The translations under genes were made by a program, and so were the position numbers. Below the pieces are notes generated by a model that ran no database searches, was not told the DNA's origin, and saw only the letters and a list, made by a program, of their open reading frames with translations. Below, piece by piece: positions 8,998-15,947 of a stretch of 15,947 nt of DNA. Origin of the DNA: Monoraphidium neglectum (lineage: Eukaryota; Chlorophyta; Chlorophyceae; Sphaeropleales; Selenastraceae); contig NW_014012429.1 in assembly GCF_000611645.1 (NCBI RefSeq), forward strand, positions 1 through 15,947, in the 5' to 3' direction. The number at the start of each line of letters is the position of its first letter. The first letter of the stretch is position 1.

Positions 8998-10299
8998 GGG
9001 CACCGGATTCATGCCGCGCGGCCCGAGACATCAGCTGATGGGACGGCTAGCTTGCCGAAGCATTCTCGGGCTCGGTAATAGCACAACCATATCAATATGT
9101 GAGGCTGTTTGGCTGCGTTGGTCTGCCTCAGAGCGCTTGATAATGTGTGTGACTGCTGCTACAGTATGTGCAGCTTCTCACCAGGTTCCCACTCTTCAGC
9201 GGGCAGGTGCCGAGCCTACGGCTCGAGGGCGACTTGCCAGCCGGCCGTCCATGTGTTGCAGGCCACAAGGGGTCAGGAATTACATGGGCAGCTGTAACTT
9301 TGGGAAATGAAAACGTGTTGGGGCCTGCGGCAGCACATCCCCTGAGTCTGGCAAGCTGCCGCAGCCCGTGGATGTCGGCAGAAGTTGTGTCCCGCCACTG
9401 TCTCAAGCGCCCTGCCTGCATATGTGAGGCCGAAAGGCATGCGCAATCCGCGTTCCAAAATGCGGGGTCGCACACCCAAACAACAACTGCGCCTGGGCTG
9501 CCCGGGGGCCCTGATGCCGCAAGCGCAGGTTAGTCGGTCAACCACCCACGGCCACGTCAAGAGCCGGGGTCAGGGTTCCCGTGGCGCCCCGCGGTAAAGA
9601 GCGCAGATAAGGAATCAGTAATATTAAGCTCTGAAGAGCCGCATACGAGTCGCCCTTCGCCCATCGCATCAGGCGGGGGAGGCGAGATGTGCAGAACCAG
9701 CATTCGTCAGGCAGGCATGCAAGCATAACTGAAGGGCAAGCCACCTGAAAACAGGGCGTGCAGGCAGAGGGATAATACGAATAAAAGGGGCCTATGGCGT
9801 CGAGGGCGTCGAGGCGGATCTCATGCGCATTGCCTGAAGGGCAACGACCAATAAAATCAGCTGGCGTGAGAGCATGCGGCGTGCATGCGGCGCGTCGCGT
9901 GGGGGGTGTGGCGCAGCGCACGCCTTGTGCTGCGATGCCTGAGGCATGAGTCCTTGTCATGCAAAAGGCCAAAGGTAATAAATGAAATACGCATAACGGC
10001 GGCAAGCACGCACTTGATTGGCCGTGTTCATGCGGGTTGCACGCTTGTGCTGCTGAGTCTGTTTGCTCCTATACCCAAGCAAAAGGCATGTGTGCATATG
10101 GGTTGGCTTATATGCAGATGAGGCGCATGAAATCAGGCATGCGCATCTGCAAAGCTATAATGTATAAGGAATTATACGTGACGGGGCGGTGCCGGGACGC
10201 ACGACGAGCCAGCAGCTTGCATGGGGGGGTATGCAGCCCGGAAATCGGCGCTGATGAGCAGGCGGCGCAGCCGTGCGTCTGACACGTTGGGGGATGCCG
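8998..10299. other. Intergenic region between the CAP-protein stop and the GH-like gene
   Basis: No convincing gene lies here on either strand; the ORFs present lack recognisable motifs. It should contain the 3'UTR of the gene ending at 10300 and the promoter of the gene starting at 8956. Minus-strand TGTAA occurs at 9285-9281, with another overlapping the 18-bp palindrome at 8982-8978. A hairpin cluster lies at 10094-10177. Confidence 0.65.
10094..10177. other. Cluster of three adjacent hairpins in the probable 3'UTR of the CAP-protein gene
   Basis: GCATAT/ATATGC pairs 10094-10099 with 10110-10115. GCAGATG plus CGCATG (10114-10129, with a 3-base bulge) pairs with CATGCGCATCTGC (10138-10150) around an 8-base loop. 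GTATAA/TTATAC pairs 10162-10167 with 10172-10177. The block lies 120-210 bases after the stop at 10300. The first two stems overlap by two bases and could be alternatives. Confidence 0.5.
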
Positions 10300-11192
10300 T
10301 CACAGCGGGGACGCAAACACCTGTTTGTAAGGGGTGTTTGGAGGTTTGCAGAGGGTGGGGCGTCAATGTTGAGCACACTTTGCTGCTGGCCAGAAAGGGT
10401 CAGCCCCAGCAGCTTCAAACCGCGGCTGTGCAAACGCCGCACCCCTTTGGGAGACTGCACCCTAGCAGAAAGTGCCGCCACTGGCAGGCATTGTTCCCTG
10501 GCAATAGGACCCAAGCAAGGCGTTACTGCCGATTGGCTCACCTGTGTCCAATACAAAGTACCGGAGGCCGACCTGGTGGCAGCTGCCCCCATGTTGACAT
10601 AATTTGGGCTCAGGATGTTGGCCCTGCAAAGCGATGTAAAAAACCACCCGGCAGGAGTAGTCAGAAGGAGGCAGATCGGCGCGAGACAGTGCTAGTCAGG
10701 GTTTGGCCGCATGGCAGTGGTTAGGGCCGCTCGGCACGCTGACCCTGGAACCAATGCGGCCAGCCGTAGCAGCTTCACATGATTTGGGCCCGCGGCACGT
10801 CCGTCCTGGGCACGTGGAGCCCAGCTAGCATTGGCCACAATGGACTTGTTGAGTCGCAATGCTCACCTGTGGCCTGCGCTGTTCATCCAGCCCTGGAACA
10901 CGGCCTGCGCCGTGTCGTACCCGGCCGCCACGTTCTCGCCGCCATACCCTAGCGTGTACCCCTGCCGCTTGACCCGCTGGTCAAACGTTGACCCGTCGCT
11001 GCCGTCGTGGCCCATGCGGTTGCGGCGTGCCTGGTCGTCGCTGTGCGCCTGGGCGGCGGCGGTCAGCCGGGGGTCGATGGTGACGGCCCTCAGGCCCGAG
11101 GACGCGCGCGCAGAGTTGACCTGGAGCAGTAGGTCTGACTCGATGGCGCTACTGCCGCCGCCGCCGCCGCCGCCACCACCGCCGCCGCCGCC

Positions 11193-11226
<34 letters not shown>

Positions 11227-12721
11227 CCGCCGCCGCCACCACCGCCGCCGCCGCCGGCGCTGTTGGGATCAACTGCGAGGTGCGGCAGGTGGGTGGGGTG
11301 AGGCAAGGCCTGCCAGCATTACAAACACGCCGCAACAGCGTCCCTTCCCAATAGCAAGCCTGCTTGTTGCACGATCAGCCAGCAACCCCACAACCCGAAA
11401 AACCCGACCAGGGCTTGGGAGGAACCATGGAGCATGTGTACAGCACGCCCGTCACAAAAAAAGCCCTCGCCATCCCTTTCCCCCTTGCACCCACCAATCT
11501 TAAGGGACGTCGCCTTCCTGCCCCAGGTCGACAGGCACACGTCAGTGCGCGTCAGGGTGGTGCTGCGGCCGGCGAAGTTCTCCGCATCATACAGGGTGAC
11601 GGTCCAGCCAGTGGGGATGCTAAGGGACATGAACTTTTTGCTGAGGCCCTGGGCGGCCAGGGATGGGTAGTCGCCCGCCGGCAGCGCGACCCGACTTCCC
11701 AGGAACCTGTTGGTGGTTTTGATTTGGACAGGAGCGCACGTTGGCACGCGGAGTACAGGGGGCCTGGACGCGTGGCGTAGCCGCGCCTGGGGGATGCTGT
11801 TGGGCGGCGACGACAATCTGTTTGGGGCTGCACCAGGCAGCAGCAACACTGATGCGGCGCGCCGCCCGCCGCGCTGGGTGCGCACCAGCACTGGGTGAAG
11901 GCCACCACTCCTACGGCGGCCGTGGCCGGGCCGGCTGTGGAGGCGAGTGGGGCACGGTTGTGGGGAGTTTGGTTGGTCGATGAGCCAGCGCACGACTTCA
12001 ACCTGTCTACGTGCATATTTCTCGAGAGTGGTTATCCTGGAAATCCATGGGAAATGATGGGGTTTCACACTGAAGATGAACCCCTCAGCGCGGCGTGCGC
12101 GCTCAGAATCAGCCCCTCAAGCTCACCAGCGGCGGTGAAGGACGCAACGCCAGCTGTGCCAGCAGCAAGCGCCGCGGTGCCCGCACCGCCAGCAGCGGTG
12201 GCGCCGGGAGCAATGTAGGTGGCGGGCTCCCCCACGGCGGGGCCGACAGCTGCAACGGCGGCCGCCGCGAACGGCTGCGCGGCCTCAACGGCCGCAGAGG
12301 GGGCCGCCTGGACTGGGGCCGCTGCGCCGGCTGCAGCGGGGTCCACTTGCGCGGCGCTGAGTAGGGCGCGGCGTCTTAGGGAGGCCTGTGCGATTCGATG
12401 AGATGGCAGGGGGCGCGGTGGCTGTCCAGGCCAAGACAAGGTGGTCGGGAAGTGGTCGTGTGGCTGACAGTTCCAGGCCACGTCATGACCGATATCCGCC
12501 CCAGGCACGTTTGCCGTCCTCGTGCTTCCAGCTGCGTATGTATACAAGGCTCGTGTCATGTGAGTGCGTGCCAAGGGCGGCCTGCTGCGCTGAACGCAGG
12601 GGCGCACCTGCTGAGTCGTGGTCTCACGTCGTCCGGCGCTGACGGCAACCACGGACCCATGCAGCAGCGTACCAGCCATCGCTATAAGGATGATGGTCCA
12701 AAATCCCGCCATTTCTCCCAT
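10300..12721 (-). CDS. Secreted protein: Ala-rich linker, beta-gamma-crystallin-like module, poly-Gly, CAP/SCP domain (seven exons, 380 aa)
   Basis: Exons on the minus strand: 12721-12608, 12385-12127, 11934-11886, 11706-11495, 11272-10867, 10623-10542 and 10320-10300 (stop TGA). Phases agree throughout. Residues 1-29 form a signal peptide (MGEMAGFWTIILIAMAG...). An Ala-rich stretch runs to about 131. Residues 132-212 match the two-strand-pair pattern of beta-gamma-crystallin-type Greek keys: GVVAFTQCW then VALPAGDYPSL, and TVTLYDAENFAGRSTTLTR then SLKIV. G218-G251 are 34 consecutive glycines. Residues 254-380 are a CAP (PR-1/SCP) domain: LLLQVNSARASSGL, AHSDDQA (H288), MGHDG (H300), GGENVAAG (E324), WMNSAGHRANIL (H346) and GTLYWTQVF. 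The usual second Glu of the CAP tetrad is Gln in FQGWM. The protein is probably extracellular or wall-associated; its ligand is unknown. The exon 2-3 junction is the least certain part of the model. Confidence 0.83.
11153..11255 (-). repeat. GGC/GGT trinucleotide repeat coding for 34 glycines
   Basis: The plus strand shows an interrupted GCC/ACC tract, read on the minus strand as GGC with scattered GGT codons. It forms the linker between the crystallin-like and CAP domains. Interruptions should limit slippage, but length variation between strains is likely. Confidence 0.85.
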
Positions 12722-12903
12722 ATAAACCGTGCAACGTGGGGAGCGCCGCACGACACGCACTAAGAAACACGCGCGCAACCTTGCAGAGGGCACAAAGACG
12801 CTGCGTGTTCAAAACGAATAACGAGCTTTCTAGGGTTCTAGATGCCTTCAGATGAGGGCGGGGACTGCCTTCCATACTGCAGGGCCTCCAGATTTAAGGG
12901 GCC

Positions 12904-12934
12904 GCTGTCACCCAGGTGAAATCGTGGTGACAGC
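12904..12934. promoter_or_regulatory. 9-bp inverted repeat GCTGTCACC / GGTGACAGC
   Basis: The arms at 12904-12912 and 12926-12934 are perfect and separated by 13 bases that include an inner GGTGA. It lies 183 bases upstream of the CAP-protein start codon. A binding-site role is inferred. Confidence 0.45.
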
Positions 12935-13318
12935 TGGGGCCAAAGCCACCTCTTGGGGCACCTTGATGCTCACATGTCAGACCACTGGGCCGAGCGGCCC
13001 CACGGAGGTATACTTGCCTTGATTTTGGCAGCTAGATTGCCCATGGTCATGGGTTTGGGAGCTGTGACGAGCCGCCAGCCAGACCGGCGAGCCGGCCGCG
13101 CGGTCTCCGGTCTGCCTTGGGCTGTGGGCGCGCTGTGCACTTTTAAACAACCTGGTGCAGGTGCTGCCTATGCCGGTCACAGGGTCATAACGGTATGACA
13201 TCTTTGGTGTTTGTGGTTTCATCTGACCAGCCCACCGAAAATCATTAACCCAGACCCTGGGTAAGTAAGACAGACCCAACCAGCGTGAGGCCGAACGCGT
13301 GAGCATGCAATCCAAGCA

Positions 13319-13346
13319 ATGCGCCGCGGAGCGCTGTGCGGCGCAT
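13319..13346. other. 9-bp GC-rich hairpin ATGCGCCGC / GCGGCGCAT
   Basis: The arms 13319-13327 and 13338-13346 pair perfectly around a 10-base loop that itself contains AGCGCT. It lies within the divergent intergenic region, about 650 bases upstream of the bZIP-like gene. Confidence 0.45.
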
Positions 13347-13991
13347 GACACGCCTGAGTTCTCCAGTTGGTGTGCATACGTATTATTGAGGGCAGCCAGC
13401 TGATGGGTACAACGGTAGGCAGAATACGACCGCCAACTGCCCTGCGTCTGACCATAGGGAAAGTATGTGTGAACGGCAGTGGGCGGCTGCTGACATGTCG
13501 CCAGTGCCGCACCGCGCGCAGCCCAGCCGCGCATTCAAAGAAGGCAACATCGCTCGTCATGATGCAGCTGCCCGCAGCAGCAACGCGACCCCGAACTGCT
13601 GACACGGTGCTGAACAAAGCTTCGACATGCGGATGACAAATCAGGTGCGCGGGTTGACTGCAATGGCAGCCCCCCTTCAATAAAAAGGAAGGTGTGGGGT
13701 TGAATCAAATGTGTGACAAGCGATCCTGATTGAGCAGCGTGCGGTGCCCGTCGTGCTGGTCTGTGCCGCGCTCTCGCTGCATCGCTCACACCCCATGTTC
13801 ACGCTGGATGACCTGCCACGAGCAACGTCACTGCGACAATGAGGCACACATGATTTAACCAGGCTTGATGGCATCGAAGCACGCGAGCCGTGTGAGTCGA
13901 TGATACAGTGTGTAGACGAGTGCCCGTCCACTTGCTCGGAATGCGTGTGAGTGTCGGTGTCCGTCGATACGGTAGACTTTGACACGGAGCG

Positions 13992-15789
13992 ATGCCACCC
14001 GTGAACGGAAGTGCTTTCAGCGTTCTAAGACTTTTGAAAGCGTCCCTACCCGCAGACTCCGCGCAAGTAGCGCAAACAGCATCGTCGCCAGCAGCGACGG
14101 CGTCGCACTGCGCTGGTGATGGCAATAATGCGCCTCGAATCGCTACTCCAAGCAAGCTGGCTCGCGCATGTCGCAACCGCGGGCCATCCGCCAAGCAACA
14201 GATTGATCAGCTCAATGATAAAATTGCGGCGGCGCAGCAGCAGGTGCAGCAGCAGCGGGAACGCAACTACGAGCTTCGCTCGCGCGCCGCGCTGCCCACA
14301 CGTCTAGACCGTGCGCTGACTGAGTCCGCCGCGCACCGGCGCCGGTTTGGAGGGGAGACTGGCGACAACGAGCAGCAGCAGCAACAGCAGCACGAGGCAC
14401 TGTTTGCTGCGGCAGGGGCGGCGCCGCAGGAGGTGGGGGCGGAGGCGGCGCCCGTGATCGAGAGCGTCCCTCACCTGCGGGACGGTGCGCCCCTCCTCCA
14501 GCTCGACAGGTGCGGTCATGGCATTGCGCACGCCTCGCACGCAAGATCGCTGCACAGCTTTGGCGCGCAGGTATAAACAGGATTGCAGCGCGAGGGCGGT
14601 CGTCGCTGAAGCGCCAAACCCCCGACTGGCCACCCCCCTTGCAGCGTGACAGAGGCGGAGGTTCTAGAAGCCAAGGCGGTAACGTTTGAGAAGGCGGCAA
14701 CTCGCATTGACGCCCTGATCTCGGAGGGCAAGCGTCACCTCAGAGTGCTCGACTGTTGCGCCCGGCTGCCAGAGAGGAGGCGTCGCGACGCGCGTGCAGG
14801 CCTGTGCGAGTGCGGCCGCGCGCTCGTCCGGCAGTTTCAATTGCTGGGCCTGTGGCGGCCGGAGGTTTACTTTGACCTGATTGTCAAGGTAAGGGGCGGG
14901 CTGCTGGTCCCGCCAGCATTTATTCCCAACGTGCCCGAACTTTCCTAGATGTCCGGTGGCTCATGCGACCACGCATGGCTGCACCAGCCACTCGAGTTGT
15001 ACCATGCAATTCAACGCCAGGCTTTCTCAGCCGCCATTCCAGCCGCAAAGTGCCATGCCACCCCATGCTGGGCTACGATTTGCCGTAACACACCAGGCCA
15101 TGCCAACCCATGCCGACTCGCTCCTCTGCGCCACGCTCCGCCAAGCTCTCACGCGCCGTTCGGCGCGTGCTCACGCGCAGAACTACCAAAGTGGCCGGCC
15201 GTGTATAGGGCAGGAAGAAGGCGGCCTAGCTCTCTGGGAAGAGGTCGTCCGGGCTCCCCGCTGGTCCAGACAGCAGGTGAGGCATGTGACGGCGTGTTGC
15301 TGCCTGCGGGTTTCCCCATGGCCGCACGGAATCCTGCATGGCGTTGCATGCATGCTGCCATGTGAAACCCCGGGGCACCAGGCACCGCAGCCGTCCATGC
15401 CGGCGGTTGCCAAGCGCCTGCTGCATGCTCGCGCTGGAGTAGGTGCTGTTGCTCCTGCACAGCCACGAGCTGCGCAAGCAGCGGGTCGAAGCGATAGAGG
15501 AGGAGCGCAGGGCGCTGTCGCAAGCCCTCCGTGCGTGGGACGAGGTTGCCGCGGCGGCGCACGTGCCTGCGCTTCCCCAGTCAGGCGGCAGCGGGGGCAG
15601 GGGCTATGCAGGCGGCGGGCCGCATGGGATTTGCTCACTGCGGGGGAGCTGGTGGAGCAGCTCGCGGTCAACACGCGGTGCCACAGCGCCGTGATGACAG
15701 TGCACATACAGGTGTGGTTGGACACGCCGTACCATCCGGAGCAGAACCTTGGGGGGCTGCTGTGGCAAGAGGGCCAGCGGACGCATTGA
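13992..15789 (+). CDS. Green-algal bZIP-like protein with weak basic region and conserved C-terminal region (five exons, about 384 aa)
   Basis: Exons: 13992-14509, 14645-14888, 15181-15276, 15443-15530 and 15581-15789 (stop TGA). An alternative last junction, 15534 to 15612, also keeps the frame and gives 375 aa. Residues 55-112 hold a short basic stretch (KLARACRNR) followed by a Gln/Glu-rich coiled coil (KQQIDQLNDKI...). A six-Gln run follows at about 128. The later exons match, in order, a C-terminal region I recall from chlorophycean bZIP proteins: VTEAEVLEAKAVTFEKAATR (174-193), an Arg/Cys-rich helix to FDLIVK, then ALWEEVVRAPRWSRQQ, VLLLLHSHELRKQRVEAIEE with ERRALSQAL, and finally AWDLLTAGELVEQL with AVNTRCHSAVM. 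The classic Asn-x7-Arg signature of the basic region is not intact, so DNA binding is doubtful. The protein is presumably nuclear. The start is the first in-frame ATG. Confidence 0.75.
14889..15180. other. Intron 2 of the bZIP-like gene with a hairpin beside the 3' splice site
   Basis: The donor is GTAAGG after ...DLIVK, and the acceptor CACGCGCAG precedes AACTACCAAAGT. CACGCGCC (15150-15157) and GGCGCGTG (15162-15169) form an 8-bp stem with a GTTC loop ending 11 bases before the exon, in place of a pyrimidine tract. Plus-strand ORF sequence runs through the intron but shows no family motifs before exon 3. Confidence 0.6.
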
Positions 15790-15947
15790 TGTTGCCCAGC
15801 AGCCCTTGCTTTTGCCCTGCGCTGAGCCGACCAGCAGCCGTCGAAATGACATGACATCATATCTGACCCTGGCCCGCCGCTACCGGGCCCCGCTGCCGCC
15901 TGCAGGCGCTGGCGCCACTGCAACCAGCATCACCACCACCACCACCA
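15790..15947. other. Right-edge region, no gene seen
   Basis: This follows the bZIP-like stop codon. No TGTAA motif is visible before the window ends. The last bases are a CAC/CCA triplet repeat (about 15928-15947) that continues past the edge. Confidence 0.5.

Larger units (their letters stand above)
12722..13991. other. Divergent intergenic region between the CAP-protein and bZIP-like genes
   Basis: About 1.27 kb separates two start codons facing away from each other. ORFs on both strands lack recognisable features. The region should hold both promoters. A TATAAA at 12721-12726 is on the plus strand and overlaps the minus-strand start, so it cannot be a TATA box for that gene. Two dyads are listed separately. 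Confidence 0.65.

Noticed and set aside
10831..11301. Plus-strand ORF with a long poly-proline stretch
   Set aside because: It is the antisense of the poly-Gly linker and CAP exon; no splice or motif support.
12065..12126. Exon 2 of the CAP-protein gene running on to a donor at 12070
   Set aside because: That donor (GTGTGA) is weak and leaves phase 0, which does not fit the next acceptor. GTGAGC at 12126 gives the matching phase and leads into the Greek-key sequence.
12721..12726. TATAAA as a core promoter
   Set aside because: It overlaps the minus-strand start codon of the CAP-protein gene and no plus-strand gene begins just downstream.
12722..12793. Extended N-terminus of the CAP protein from 12793
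   Set aside because: The codon there is GTG and the extension would bury the signal peptide; the first ATG is at 12721. A second ATG at 12712 remains possible.
13219..13680. ORFs on both strands of the divergent intergenic region
   Set aside because: No recognisable motif, signal peptide, or splice-linked partner exons; length is expected by chance in GC-rich DNA.
14956..15789. Single 277-codon ORF on the plus strand
   Set aside because: It shares frame with exons 3 and 5 of the bZIP-like gene but reads through two introns and out of frame across exon 4; only the spliced model reproduces the family motifs in order.

Overview
The window looks like nuclear DNA of a GC-rich green alga, most likely Chlorophyceae (Chlamydomonadales or Sphaeropleales). 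The reasons are many short introns with GTGAGN or GTGCGN donors and CAG acceptors, CA/TG dinucleotide tracts inside introns, long Ala/Gly-rich protein segments, TGTAA motifs (the green-algal polyadenylation signal) downstream of genes, and a bZIP-type protein with a C-terminal region that I recall from this group. No bacterial-style operon, rRNA, tRNA, CRISPR array or intact transposon was seen. All gene models were spliced by hand. The family calls come from motifs and family memory, with no database search.

Layout from left to right: (1) 257-4103, minus strand: ten exons of a COG0523/CobW-type metal-chaperone GTPase, cut off by the left edge in its C-terminal domain. One exon is a symmetric, His-rich metal-binding cassette. 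(2) 4104-5113: intergenic, with a 28-bp direct repeat in two copies, a 10-bp tandem duplication and a GC-rich hairpin. (3) 5114-8956, minus: nine exons, 541 aa, a secreted or membrane-anchored TIM-barrel protein resembling clan GH-A glycoside hydrolases. (4) 8957-10299: intergenic, with an 18-bp perfect palindrome just upstream of gene 2 and a cluster of hairpins downstream of gene 3. (5) 10300-12721, minus: seven exons, 380 aa, a signal peptide followed by an Ala-rich linker, a beta-gamma-crystallin-like Greek-key module, a run of 34 glycines and a CAP/SCP (PR-1-like) domain. (6) 12722-13991: divergent intergenic region with two strong dyads. (7) 13992-15789, plus: five exons, about 384 aa, a bZIP-like protein with a weak basic region and the green-algal C-terminal region. 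(8) 15790-15947: no gene seen.

The first three genes lie head to tail on the minus strand, and the bZIP-like gene diverges from the third. I see no single pathway linking them: metal homeostasis, extracellular carbohydrate or wall processing, a secreted CAP protein, and a regulator. The best candidates for a second look are the in-frame His-rich cassette exon flanked by complementary TG and CA intronic tracts, the crystallin-polyGly-CAP architecture, the unassigned GH-A-like enzyme with an intron inside its presumed nucleophile codon, and the 18-bp palindrome at that gene's 5' end.
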